DNA from: Oceanidesulfovibrio marinus
Lineage (GTDB): Bacteria; Desulfobacterota; Desulfovibrionia; Desulfovibrionales; Desulfovibrionaceae
Assembly (NCBI RefSeq): GCF_013085545.1
Contig: NZ_CP039543.1
Location: 3,751,322-3,815,321 of the forward strand
DNA length: 64,000 nucleotides
Direction: 5' to 3'
In this document: positions 1 to 9,416 of the stretch, piece by piece
How positions within the stretch are numbered: position 1 is the first letter of the stretch
Layout: each line of letters starts with the position of its first letter
Position numbers and translations under genes: made by a program
The notes under the pieces: model-generated
The model's database searches: none
What the model was told of the DNA's origin: nothing
The model's input: only the letters and a program-made list of their open reading frames with translations

Positions 1-95
1 AGTCATTGCGCAAGGGGGGACGGCGCGCGTGAAGATTGTGCAAACAGAAGGGTGGTTCCCTTGCGGGCCGCCATTGGATTCTATAGACCGGACAA

Positions 96-126
96 AGAAA
101 AAGGCCGCGGCATGCGCCACGGCCTT
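96..126 (-). terminator. Rho-independent terminator of tRNA-His
   Basis: Read on the minus strand, an 11-bp GC-rich stem (AAGGCCGTGGC / GCCGCGGCCTT, one mismatch) with a GCAT loop is followed by TTTCTTT. It lies 12 bp past the tRNA 3' end and so ends the tRNA-His transcript. Confidence 0.85.
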
Positions 127-137
127 GGATCTTCGAA

Positions 138-214
138 TGGGGCGAGAGATGGGACTTGAACCCACGGCCACACGGGCCACAACCGTGTGCTCTACCAACT
201 GAGCTACTCCCGCC
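138..214 (-). tRNA. tRNA-His (anticodon GTG)
   Basis: A cloverleaf can be folded on the minus strand: acceptor stem GCGGGAG/CTCTCGC, a D-arm containing AGCTCAGTTGGTAGAGC, anticodon loop with GTG, T-arm GTGGG-TTCAAGT-CCCAT and an encoded CCA. The extra 5' G (G-1) opposite a C discriminator is the identity element specific to tRNA-His, which confirms the isotype. The gene stands alone between its own promoter and terminator. Confidence 0.97.
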
Positions 215-228
215 GTAAAGAAGAAGGT

Positions 229-257
229 AAACTAACCAAGAGGAGCCTCGCGGTCAA
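229..257 (-). promoter_or_regulatory. Sigma-70 promoter of tRNA-His
   Basis: On the minus strand TTGACC, a 17-nt spacer and TAGTTT lie about 15 bp upstream of the mature tRNA 5' end. Spacing and both hexamers fit a housekeeping promoter. Confidence 0.75.
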
Positions 258-318
258 GACCTGAAACGTGAGCGACGCGCTTCTGTAACCAATTACACGC
301 AACTAATCGGGATCATTC

Positions 319-1581
<1,263 letters not shown>

Positions 1582-1605
1582 ATCCGCCTTACTCTGGCAC
1601 AATTC

Positions 1606-4164
1606 ATGGACCGCCCGGCGCTCGTTCCGCTTCTAGGCTGGCAACAGCTCTTGCTCGCGGCGCTGGCCGGGTTCCTGGCCGCTGCCGCGCCGTGGGCCGC
1701 CGGGCTCGGGCTGGTTCTGCTACTGTGGTTTATCATCGGCAGCCGGGCGGCTCCACTCAGGCATCGTGTAGCCTTGGCCGTGGCCGCCGTGGCGGTGTTC
1801 GGCCTGGGCTGGGCATGGTCCTTCCATACTGAGCAAGCGCGCCAGGCAGAGGCAGCCGCCGCCCCGGCATGGGTGGAGCAGGGGCCGAAGGTGCGCCTGC
1901 GCGGCCGCATCGCCGAGGCAGTGACCCGGCCCGGACGCCGGCTGCGCATCGTGCTGGACGATCTGGAGCGGATTCATCAGGACGGCTCCGCCGAGGCCAT
2001 GCCCGGCGCGCTCAGGTGGACGTGGCTCGATCCGCCGGTGATCCCGGCCGAAGGCGCGCGCATCGTGGCAACCCTCAGGCTGCGCCCCCTGCACGGATTG
2101 GCCAACCAGCCGGGCGGCGATGGCTACGAGCAGTACTGGCGGAGTCGCGGCGTGCTCTACACGGCGTTCTCCGTGGGCGACAAGGCCGAGGCCATGCTGC
2201 TGTCGCGCGGTGACGCGCTGTGGGAGGCGCGGCTGGCCGTGCGGGAAAAGGTCTTTCGCCATCTCATTGCCCGCGGCGCGCCCTGGACGTGGGCTCCGGC
2301 CGCAGACACGTGGCAGTCGCAGGACGGCGCGGCGGTTTCACCCGGCGGAGCCATGGCCGCGGCGCTGCTCCTGGGAGAACGCTATTTCCTGGACGCCGGC
2401 TCCATGACGCTCATGAAGCGGGCCGACCTCGCCCACTCCGTGGCCCTGTCCGGGCTGCATGTGGCCTGCATGGCGCTAATCGGCGCGGGGCTGGCGTTCC
2501 TGGCCGGCTGGCTGTGGCCGGGGATCTATCTGCGCGTTCCCAGGGCGCGGCTGGCCGCGCTTCTGGCGTGTGTGCTGGCGCTGGTCTACGTCTGGCTGGG
2601 CGGCGGCTCGCCCTCGCTGGTCCGCGCCGCCGTGATGTTCATATTCTTCGGCATCCTGCTGTGGATGGGCCGGCGGTCCGTGATCATCGACGGACTCTTT
2701 CTGGCCCTGGCCGTCATCTGCTTCACCACGCCGGAGCTGACCGGCGACCTGCGGCTGGTGCTCTCCGCCGCCAGCGTAGCCGGCATCGCCTGCGTCGTAC
2801 CGTTCCTGCCCGGACCAAAGCCCTCCGGCGACGGCTCCCCAAAACCCCGCTGGCGGCGTTGGGTTGACCGGAGCTGGCGCTATCTCCTCGGCTTCCTGCT
2901 GGTCACGCTGGCCGTGCACCTGGCCACGCTGCCGCTGCGCGTCTGGTACTTCGGCAACCTGCCGCTCAATCCTTTAGCCAACATCATCTGGCTGCCTCTG
3001 CTGGGCGGTCTGATCATGCCGGTGCTCGTTCTGGGGCTCGCCCTGGCCGCGCTGCCGTGGTCTTGGGGTGCGGCGCAGTACGCCGCGGCGCACGTGCTGG
3101 GGTTCGGGGCAACGCTGCTGGACGGCATGGCGGCCGGGCTGCGCTGGCTGGACGGGCACGGGTTTTTCGGCACAGTGGTCACACTGCGGCCCACGTGGCC
3201 GTCGTGGGTTGGCTGGTGGTTGCTGCTGGTGCTGGCGCTGCTCTGGCTGGAGCGGCGGCGTTCCGGCCGGGACCACTTGCCGCGCGGCTGGCAGGCGCTG
3301 GCCTGTGTGGGGGTCGCGCTCATGGTCGCGCCGCCGGCCCTGGCCGGCATCCAGGCCATGCGCTCGGAGGCCGTCTCGCTCACTATCCTGGACGTGGGGC
3401 AGGGGCAGTCCGTCCTGGTGGAGGGGCCGGGTGGGGTGCGCGCCCTGGTGGATGGCGGTGGGTTCCGCTCCGATTTCTTCGACGCTGGCGAGGATGTGGT
3501 CTCGCCGTACCTGACGCGCAATCGCCTGCCGCGGCTTGCGTACGCTGTGGTCAGCCATGGCCATACCGACCACCTCAAGGGCCTGCTCTTCCCGCTGCGG
3601 CTTTATGATGTGGGCGCGTTCGTGCGCAACAGCGAGCCAGTGGCGGCGCAGGAGGAGCGTGAAGAGCTGGCGGCCATTTTGGCCCGGCGGAAGCTGCCGG
3701 TGCGTGTTGCCTTTGCCGGAGACAGCCTCCCCCTGGCCGAGGGCCTCTCCTTCGAGGTGGTGCATCCGTCGCCGGAGTTCGAGGCCGGCGAACTCAACGA
3801 CTCCTCCCTGGTGCTACGCCTGGTGTGGCGGGGCCACCCGCTGGCTCTGCTGCCCGGAGATATAGAAGCCAAGGCCGTGCGCGCCATCCTGGACTCCGGT
3901 CGTGACATCACCGCCGAGGTGCTGATCGCGCCGCATCACGGCGGTGCATCCAGCGTGAACATGGAGTTCTACCGCGCAGTGGGGCCGCGCATCGCCGTGG
4001 CCAGCGCCGGGTACCTCAACCAGTGGAGGCTGCCGAGCATGAAGTTGCGTAGCGCCATGCAGAAGCTGGACATTCCGCTCATCGTCACTTCCAGCCACGG
4101 AGCCGTGCGGATGACATGGCAGGCGCCGGGCAGGGATCCGGCCGTACAGGCTGCGCGGGAGTAA
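1606..4164 (+). CDS. comEC: ComEC/Rec2 family DNA-uptake channel
   Basis: Inner-membrane protein that in competent bacteria passes single-stranded DNA into the cytoplasm. The 852 residues show the three-part ComEC layout: N-terminal membrane and OB-like region (about 1-210), a polytopic competence domain (about 240-560, many hydrophobic helices) and a C-terminal metallo-beta-lactamase domain. That last domain carries LDVGQGQSVLV near residue 593, the metal-binding HGHTDH near residue 650 and PGD and HHGG later. Length and domain order are complete. comF is found 10 kb away at 14128, so at least two competence genes are present, but no pilus or comEA gene is in the window. ComEC is widespread in species never shown to be transformable, so uptake is inferred, not shown. 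Confidence 0.93.
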   Translation: MDRPALVPLLGWQQLLLAALAGFLAAAAPWAAGLGLVLLLWFIIGSRAAPLRHRVALAVAAVAVFGLGWAWSFHTEQARQAEAAAAPAWVEQGPKVRLRGRIAEAVTRPGRRLRIVLDDLERIHQDGSAEAMPGALRWTWLDPPVIPAEGARIVATLRLRPLHGLANQPGGDGYEQYWRSRGVLYTAFSVGDKAEAMLLSRGDALWEARLAVREKVFRHLIARGAPWTWAPAADTWQSQDGAAVSPGGAMAAALLLGERYFLDAGSMTLMKRADLAHSVALSGLHVACMALIGAGLAFLAGWLWPGIYLRVPRARLAALLACVLALVYVWLGGGSPSLVRAAVMFIFFGILLWMGRRSVIIDGLFLALAVICFTTPELTGDLRLVLSAASVAGIACVVPFLPGPKPSGDGSPKPRWRRWVDRSWRYLLGFLLVTLAVHLATLPLRVWYFGNLPLNPLANIIWLPLLGGLIMPVLVLGLALAALPWSWGAAQYAAAHVLGFGATLLDGMAAGLRWLDGHGFFGTVVTLRPTWPSWVGWWLLLVLALLWLERRRSGRDHLPRGWQALACVGVALMVAPPALAGIQAMRSEAVSLTILDVGQGQSVLVEGPGGVRALVDGGGFRSDFFDAGEDVVSPYLTRNRLPRLAYAVVSHGHTDHLKGLLFPLRLYDVGAFVRNSEPVAAQEEREELAAILARRKLPVRVAFAGDSLPLAEGLSFEVVHPSPEFEAGELNDSSLVLRLVWRGHPLALLPGDIEAKAVRAILDSGRDITAEVLIAPHHGGASSVNMEFYRAVGPRIAVASAGYLNQWRLPSMKLRSAMQKLDIPLIVTSSHGAVRMTWQAPGRDPAVQAARE

Positions 4165-4190
4165 GGCAGGGAAACAGCGGTCGCGCGAAC

Positions 4191-4234
4191 AAAAAAACGC
4201 GGAAGGGGCGCTCGGTGGCAGCTCCCTTCCGCGT
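4191..4234 (-). terminator. Intrinsic terminator of the trpS transcript
   Basis: On the minus strand CGCGGAAGGG...CCCTTCCGCG is followed by seven T, 30 bp after the trpS stop. It lies between convergent comEC and trpS and may also stop comEC transcription. Confidence 0.85.
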
Positions 4235-4264
4235 GTGTGGAACGGTACAAAGGCCGGTGCGGCT

Positions 4265-5257
4265 CTAGGTAAAGTTCAGAATCCCGCGGATCTCGTCCAT
4301 GGTGCGGGTGGACTCCTCCATGGCGTGGGCGTCGCCCTTCCGGAGGATTTCCCAGATGGCGTCCGGGTCCTTGTCCAGCTCGGCGCGGCGCGTCTGGATG
4401 GGGCCCAGGAAGGACTCCATGGACTCCAGCAGCAGCTTCTTGCAGTCCACGCAGCCCCAGGTGGCCTTGGTGCAGCCTTCGCGGATCTCGGCCTGCTTCT
4501 CCTTGTCCGTCATGACCTCGTGGTAGGGGAAGAGGTTGCAGATGTCCGGATCGCCGGGGTCGCTCTTGCGCTTGCGGTTCTCGTCCGTGAGCATCTTCAT
4601 GACCTTGGGCCGGATCTCGTCCATGGACTCCCGGAGGTAGATGGAGTTGCCGTAGCTCTTGCTCATCTTGCGGCCGTCCAGGCCCGGGAGCTTGGCCTGC
4701 TCGGTGAGCTGGGCCTGGGGTTCCGGGAAGAAGTCGCCGTAGAGGTGGTTGAAGCGGCGGGCGATCTCGCGGGTGAGCTCCAGGTGCGGCAGCTGGTCCT
4801 GGCCCACGGGCACGGAGCCCGGCCGGTACAGCAGGATGTCCACGGCCATGAGCACCGGGTAGCCCAGAAAGCCGTAGGTGTTCAGGTCCTTCTCCATGAG
4901 CTGCTGCTTCTGCTCCTTGTAGGTGGGGCAGCGCTCCAGCCAGCCCAGGGGGGTGATCATGGAGAAGATCATGTTGAGCTCGGCGTGGGTGGGCACCTTG
5001 GACTGCTGGAACATGGTGCAGCGGGCAGGATCGAGGCCGGCAGCGACCCAGTCCTTGACCAGCTCGGGCACGAAGCCCTTGATGCGCTGCGGGTTGGCGT
5101 ACTCCGTGGTCATGGCGTGCCAGTCGGCGACGAAAAAGAAGCACTCGAAGTCCTTGGTCAGATCAACCCAGTTCTTGAGTACGCCAAAGTAGTGGCCGAG
5201 GTGGAGCGGTCCCGTGGGCCGCATGCCGGAGACAATACGCCGATTCAAAGCAGTCAT
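4265..5257 (-). CDS. trpS: Tryptophan-tRNA ligase
   Basis: Class I aminoacyl-tRNA synthetase charging tRNA-Trp in the cytoplasm. The 330-residue length is normal. The HIGH-type signature appears as PTGPLHLGHYFG near residue 15 and the KMSKS loop as GRKMSKSYGN near residue 197. A conserved CxxC-type segment (GCVDCKK) near residue 275 is typical of one TrpRS subgroup. The start ATG follows TTCTGGAGGA with good spacing. It lies 40 bp downstream of the M50 protease gene on the same strand and is probably co-transcribed, a common pairing in this lineage. Confidence 0.97.
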   Translation of the reverse strand: MTALNRRIVSGMRPTGPLHLGHYFGVLKNWVDLTKDFECFFFVADWHAMTTEYANPQRIKGFVPELVKDWVAAGLDPARCTMFQQSKVPTHAELNMIFSMITPLGWLERCPTYKEQKQQLMEKDLNTYGFLGYPVLMAVDILLYRPGSVPVGQDQLPHLELTREIARRFNHLYGDFFPEPQAQLTEQAKLPGLDGRKMSKSYGNSIYLRESMDEIRPKVMKMLTDENRKRKSDPGDPDICNLFPYHEVMTDKEKQAEIREGCTKATWGCVDCKKLLLESMESFLGPIQTRRAELDKDPDAIWEILRKGDAHAMEESTRTMDEIRGILNFT

Positions 5258-5297
5258 GCTTCCTCCAGAAAAAACGATGGGTGCGTTTCTGCGCCTC

Positions 5298-5969
5298 TTA
5301 CAGACCCACGAGGGTGAGGATGAGCTGCGCCGAGCCCGTAACGAGCGGCCAGAGCACGTAGCCCAACGCGCCGGTGGCGAGCAGAAGGATCAGGATCAAG
5401 AGTCCGTAGCGATCGATGCTCATGTACTTGATGGCCAGATCGCGGGGCAGGAAGCCCATGAGGATCTTGGAGCCGTCCAGCGGCGGTATGGGGATGAGGT
5501 TGAGGAACGCGAGAATAAGGTTGAGGTACAAGCCGGTTCGGCAGATCAGGAAGAGCGGGTAGAGCACGGCGCTGGCGCGCAACGCCTCTACGGAGTCCAC
5601 GCTGAGGGTGACGAACTTCAGGGCAAGGGCAAAGATGATGGCCAGCAGGATGTTGGTGCCGGGCCCGGCCGCGGAGCAGAGCATCATCCCCTTCATGGGA
5701 TTCTTGAAGTGCCGGGGATCAACAGGCACGGGTTTGGCCCAGCCAAAGACGATGGGGCTGGGCAAAAGCGCAGTGAGCACGAACACGAGCGTGCCCATGG
5801 TGTCCAGATGGGGGATGGGATTCAGCGTCAGGCGGCCGGCCATTTTGGCCGTGGGGTCGCCAAGACGATAGGCCACATAGCCGTGAGCGACCTCGTGGCA
5901 GATGACCCCCAGGAAAAAGGGGACGAAGCTGATGGCGACCGATTGGATCGCAGTTGCAATGTCAGGCAT
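5298..5969 (-). CDS. Site-2 protease family (M50) membrane metallopeptidase
   Basis: Integral-membrane zinc metalloprotease of the short, PDZ-less group that includes SpoIVFB-like and Rip-like enzymes. In 223 residues it has the zinc motif HEVAH at 25-29 inside the first hydrophobic stretch, a GPGTN segment near 110 and the third zinc ligand in PPLDG near residue 165. About five or six hydrophobic helices are visible. The substrate cannot be told from sequence. The gene leads the trpS pair and follows a response-regulator gene that ends in its own terminator, so a link to that regulator is uncertain. Confidence 0.9.
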   Translation of the reverse strand: MPDIATAIQSVAISFVPFFLGVICHEVAHGYVAYRLGDPTAKMAGRLTLNPIPHLDTMGTLVFVLTALLPSPIVFGWAKPVPVDPRHFKNPMKGMMLCSAAGPGTNILLAIIFALALKFVTLSVDSVEALRASAVLYPLFLICRTGLYLNLILAFLNLIPIPPLDGSKILMGFLPRDLAIKYMSIDRYGLLILILLLATGALGYVLWPLVTGSAQLILTLVGL

Positions 5970-6013
5970 GGGAAGGCAGGGCTACCACGAAGCCCCGATA
6001 TGGGCAAGACAAA

Positions 6014-6045
6014 CGCCCCGCCTGCATGCTGGGCACGGCGGGGCG
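6014..6045 (-). terminator. Intrinsic terminator after response regulator
   Basis: Minus-strand hairpin CGCCCCGCC/GGCGGGGCG with a 14-nt loop, followed by TTTGTCTT. It separates the receiver gene from the M50-trpS genes. Confidence 0.75.
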
Positions 6046-6070
6046 CGATGCGTACTTCGGGTTGTGCAGC

Positions 6071-6448
6071 TTATTGTTTCGCCGCCTTGGCCATGGCCAG
6101 GGCGACCTTGCTCTTGAGCTCGGAAAGGTCCACGGATTTTACCACGTAGTAGTCGGCGGAGACGGACTTGAGATCGTGCTGGAAGGAGTCGTAGGCGGTG
6201 GAGAGGATGACCGGGATGTCTGGGTCCTTGTCGCGGATTTCCTGCAGCAGGTCGAGCCCGGAGCGGTTGGCGCCCAGCTTGATGTCGAGGATGACGACTC
6301 TGGGATTCTCGCGAGCGATGACATCGAGAATTTCTTCCTGACCGTCGGAGGTGGCAATGTCGTATCCTTCGCTTTCAAGTTCCTCGCGGTACAGCATGCG
6401 GATATGCTTCTCGTCGTCGACAACCAGTACTTTTTTCTCATCGGCCAT
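6071..6448 (-). CDS. Single-domain response regulator (CheY-like)
   Basis: A 125-residue stand-alone receiver domain with no output domain. The acidic pair (VVDDE), the phospho-acceptor Asp in VILDIKL, the Thr of ILSTAY and the conserved Lys of VVKSVD are all present, so phosphorylation should work. The ATG at 6448 was chosen over an upstream one because AAGGAG lies 8 bp before it. An HPt gene starts 277 bp away on the other strand, so the two may form parts of one phosphorelay, with the kinase elsewhere. The partner and output are unknown. Confidence 0.9.
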   Translation of the reverse strand: MADEKKVLVVDDEKHIRMLYREELESEGYDIATSDGQEEILDVIARENPRVVILDIKLGANRSGLDLLQEIRDKDPDIPVILSTAYDSFQHDLKSVSADYYVVKSVDLSELKSKVALAMAKAAKQ

Positions 6449-6725
6449 AGCCCAAGCTCCTTGTGCCGTATCCAGACGTGTCTTTGTGCTCCATGCCATG
6501 CAGAAGCCGCCAGGACCCTCATGCCGCATGGCGGGCGGCGGAACTACCTATATTGCGAACTATAGTAGAAGGGGGAAATGATGACAAGGCGTTTTCAGGA
6601 TTCCATGGAGACTGTGCAGAGAGCACCCCTATTCGCGACTTGCTTCAAACAGCGCAAAATCGTATGGTCGGTAAATTTATGTAGGCGTATTGTTGACCAA
6701 TTCTTCCGCCGCCATCATTATTGTT

Positions 6726-7073
6726 ATGGAACATTTGGAAATTACCGAGACACTTGCGAGGCTAGGTGGCGATATGGAGCTGCTGGGGGAACTCTACGCC
6801 GCATTCCGGCTGGACGCCCCGCTCAAGCTCGATAAACTTGCCAAGGCCATGGCCGACGGAGAGCTTGTGGAAGCGCGCAAGCAGGCGCACTCCATCAAGG
6901 GCGCCGCCGCCACCGTAGGCGCTCTGGCCTCCCGGCAGCTTGCCGAACGCTTGGAAAAGGGAGTCAACAATTTGCCGGCGCAAGAGTCCGAGGCTCTGCG
7001 CGCCGAGCTCGTCATCGAACTCCAGGTCGCTTTCGCGGCCATGGACAAAGCCGTGGAAGCAGCAAACAAGTGA
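6726..7073 (+). CDS. HPt (histidine phosphotransfer) domain protein
   Basis: Cytoplasmic phosphorelay intermediate of about 115 residues built from one four-helix HPt domain. The phospho-accepting His is in the motif AHSIKGAAATVG. No catalytic kinase domain is present. A TTG start at 6690 in the same frame would add 12 residues, but the ATG at 6726 begins the first conserved helix (EITETLARLGGD) and is preferred; neither has a strong ribosome site. The stop overlaps the next gene by GTGA, so the sulfur-carrier gene is translationally coupled, which is an odd partner for an HPt protein. Divergent from a single-domain receiver at 6071-6448. Confidence 0.88.
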   Translation: MEHLEITETLARLGGDMELLGELYAAFRLDAPLKLDKLAKAMADGELVEARKQAHSIKGAAATVGALASRQLAERLEKGVNNLPAQESEALRAELVIELQVAFAAMDKAVEAANK

Positions 7074-7330
7074 TACATCCTGAAATCGAACGCACACCCG
7101 CTAGCACCATCACCATCCGTTTCGAGCCGGATGGCGAGGAGCAGGTGATCCCCAAGCCCAACACCGTGCTGCAGCTGCTCAACCGCCTGGGCGAGCGGCC
7201 GGGCTCCGTGCTCGTCATCCGCGAGCCGCAGCGGCAGGACGACGATGGCAAGCGCCGGCTGCTCACGCCGGACCTGCATCTTCGCAACAACGAGATCATT
7301 TCCCTGCGCCGGGTTACCTCCCGGGGCTAG
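7070..7330 (+). CDS. ThiS/MoaD/TtuB-like ubiquitin-fold sulfur carrier
   Basis: An 86-residue beta-grasp protein. Its position directly before a TtuA-type thiolase suggests the role played by TtuB in Thermus: carrying sulfur as a C-terminal thiocarboxylate for tRNA 2-thiolation. The fold is suggested by the pattern TITIRF, NTVLQLLNRLG, SVLVI, NNEIISLRRV. The start is GTG inside the stop of the HPt gene. The oddity is the C-terminus: ThiS, MoaD and TtuB end in Gly-Gly, but this one ends Ser-Arg-Gly, so adenylation and thiocarboxylation may follow a variant rule. An activating E1-like enzyme is not in the window. Confidence 0.78.
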   Translation: MIHPEIERTPASTITIRFEPDGEEQVIPKPNTVLQLLNRLGERPGSVLVIREPQRQDDDGKRRLLTPDLHLRNNEIISLRRVTSRG

Positions 7331-7429
7331 ACGTCCGCACCCGACTCACGCAATAGTGTTCGAGCCGCAGCCTCTATCGCAGCATTGGCGCGGGAATCGT
7401 CAAACCGCAACATATCAGACCAAAATACT

Positions 7430-8341
7430 ATGAAATGTAGCCGTTGCAAGGAGCCGGCGCAGATCGCCCTGCCCAGTCACCACGCGGGGTTCTGCGAGCC
7501 GTGCTTTCTCGAGTTCTTCCGCCGCCAGCTGGAGCGCGGCATCCGCAAGCAGAAGCTTTTCGACCATTCCGACTCCATCCTGCTGGCCATCTCCGGCGGC
7601 AAGGACTCCCTGGCCCTGGCACGAGAGCTCAAGGCCATGGAATACGACCTCACGGGCCTGCACGTGGACCTGGGCATACCGGGCTCCTCGGAAAAGGCGC
7701 GCGCCGTGGTGGAGGCGTTCTGCCAGGCGCACGACATACCCCTCGTGGTGGTCGCGCTGGAGGAGGAGGGCATCCCCATCCCAGAGGTTAAGCGCCGCAT
7801 CCACCGGCCCATCTGCTCCGTGTGCGGCAAGGTGAAGCGCTACTACTTCAACAAGCTGGCGCAGGACCGCGGCTTCACCGTGCTGGCCACAGGCCACAAC
7901 CTGGACGACGAGGTGGCTCGGCTCTTCGCCAACACCCTGCGCTGGGACGCCGCTTACCTTTCGGACCAGGGGCCGCTGCTGCCTGCCGAGGGCGGGTTTG
8001 CGCGCAAGGTCAAGCCCCTGTGGCGCATCTCCGAGTACGAGACCGCGGCGTACTGCTTCTTTACGGGCATCGAGTACCATATGGCTGCCTGCCCGTACTC
8101 CGAAGGCGCGAGCTTCACCCGGCACAAGAAGCTGCTGGCCGACCTGGAAGAGGCATCCCCTGGCCAGAAGCTCTCCTTCTACCAGAGCTTCCTGGAGTCC
8201 GGCAGGCCAGCCTTCGCGGCCAGCGAGGCCGAGCACGGCCCGGAGCTGACCCCCTGCGCCCAGTGCGGCTACCCTACCAGCGCCGAGCTCTGCGGCGTGT
8301 GCCGCGTGCGTGACGCCCTGGGGCAGGAGCCGGCCGCGTGA
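7430..8341 (+). CDS. ttuA: TtuA/NcsA-family tRNA 2-thiolation enzyme
   Basis: ATP-dependent tRNA thiolase of the TtcA/TtuA family. The 303 residues hold an N-terminal zinc ribbon (Cys3, Cys6, Cys22, Cys25), the PP-loop SGGKDS at 55-60 that binds ATP, a Cys triad at 129, 132 and 221 and a C-terminal zinc ribbon (Cys276, Cys279, Cys288, Cys291). The triad matches in spacing the three cysteines that hold the 4Fe-4S cluster in Thermus TtuA, so the same chemistry (sulfur transfer to an adenylated uridine) is expected. The upstream gene supplies a likely sulfur carrier. Exact target nucleoside is not known from sequence. Its stop overlaps the glycosyltransferase start (GTGA). Confidence 0.9.
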   Translation: MKCSRCKEPAQIALPSHHAGFCEPCFLEFFRRQLERGIRKQKLFDHSDSILLAISGGKDSLALARELKAMEYDLTGLHVDLGIPGSSEKARAVVEAFCQAHDIPLVVVALEEEGIPIPEVKRRIHRPICSVCGKVKRYYFNKLAQDRGFTVLATGHNLDDEVARLFANTLRWDAAYLSDQGPLLPAEGGFARKVKPLWRISEYETAAYCFFTGIEYHMAACPYSEGASFTRHKKLLADLEEASPGQKLSFYQSFLESGRPAFAASEAEHGPELTPCAQCGYPTSAELCGVCRVRDALGQEPAA

Positions 8342-9360
8342 GCAACGCCCCTGCGGTGAGCGTGCTGCTGCCTGTACGCAACGCCGCCGCAACCCTGGAG
8401 CGCGCCCTGGACAGCGTGCTCTGCCAGACCCTGGACAGCTTCGAGATCATTGCCGTGGATGACGGCTCCGGCGATGCGACCCTGGACATCCTGCGCGCCT
8501 ACGCGTCCCGTGATCCGCGCATCATCGTGGAGTCCACGCCGCCCCTCGGCCTGGTCCCGGCCCTGAATCGCGGGCTGGACCTGTGCCGCAGCGATCTCGT
8601 GGCGCGCATGGACGGCGACGACATCTGCCATCCGGACCGGCTTCTCAGGCAGAAAGAACTGCTCGACGCCAGGCCGGAGCTGGGCGTGGCCGGGTGTCTC
8701 GTGCACTTCGGCGGCGACGCCGAGGCCGCGGCTGGGTACGCCTACCATGTGGACTGGTGCAACCGCCACGTCGCCGAGCAGGACATCGCCCTGCACCGCT
8801 TCCAGGAGTCGCCGCTGCCCCACCCCTCGGTTATGTTTCGCACGTCCATAATTTTAGACGCTGGCGGCTATCGCGACGGCGCTTTTCCAGAGGACTACGA
8901 GCTGTGGCTGAGGCTCATGGACCGCGGCGTGCGCATCGCTAAGGTGCCGGAGTATCTGCTCACCTGGAGCGATCCGCCGGAGCGGCTTTCGCGGGTCGAT
9001 TCGCGCTACGATGTGGACGCCTTCTACGCCGTCAAGGCGCAGTACCTGGCGCGTTGGCTCGAACAGGAAAATCCCTTCCATCCCAACGTCACCATTATCG
9101 GCGCCGGCCGCATCAGCCGCAAGCGCGCGGATATGCTGGAGGCGCACGGCGTCACCATCGAAGCCTACGTGGACATCGACCCCCGCAAGGTGGGCAAGAC
9201 CGTGCACGGCCGGCCTGTCATCCACCGGGACGAATTGGACGGCCCCGGCAAGCGCTTCGCCGTCAGCTACGTGGCCAGCCGCGGCGCGGCCGGCGAGATC
9301 GAAGAGTTCCTCCACGCCCATGGCTGGGGCGCCGGCAAGGACTATATTCTTGCGGCGTAA
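8338..9360 (+). CDS. Family 2 glycosyltransferase with C-terminal Rossmann-like extension
   Basis: Inverting GT-A sugar transferase. Residues 1-230 form the GT2 domain, with VSVLLPVRN at the start, VDDGSGD, the metal-binding region MDGDD near residue 95 and an EDYELWLR segment near 185 typical of the acceptor/catalytic region. Residues about 245-340 form a second small domain starting TIIGAGRISRKRADML, which looks like a nucleotide-binding fold such as the N-terminal part of PglD-type proteins. No membrane helix is seen. GTG start overlaps the ttuA stop by 4 bp, so it belongs to that transcript. Donor and acceptor sugars are unknown. Confidence 0.9.
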   Translation: MSNAPAVSVLLPVRNAAATLERALDSVLCQTLDSFEIIAVDDGSGDATLDILRAYASRDPRIIVESTPPLGLVPALNRGLDLCRSDLVARMDGDDICHPDRLLRQKELLDARPELGVAGCLVHFGGDAEAAAGYAYHVDWCNRHVAEQDIALHRFQESPLPHPSVMFRTSIILDAGGYRDGAFPEDYELWLRLMDRGVRIAKVPEYLLTWSDPPERLSRVDSRYDVDAFYAVKAQYLARWLEQENPFHPNVTIIGAGRISRKRADMLEAHGVTIEAYVDIDPRKVGKTVHGRPVIHRDELDGPGKRFAVSYVASRGAAGEIEEFLHAHGWGAGKDYILAA

Positions 9361-9416
9361 TTGCTGAGGACAATCGGCTCTTGCATTTGGAGGACAGCGT
9401 CCCTCAAGCCTGCTTC

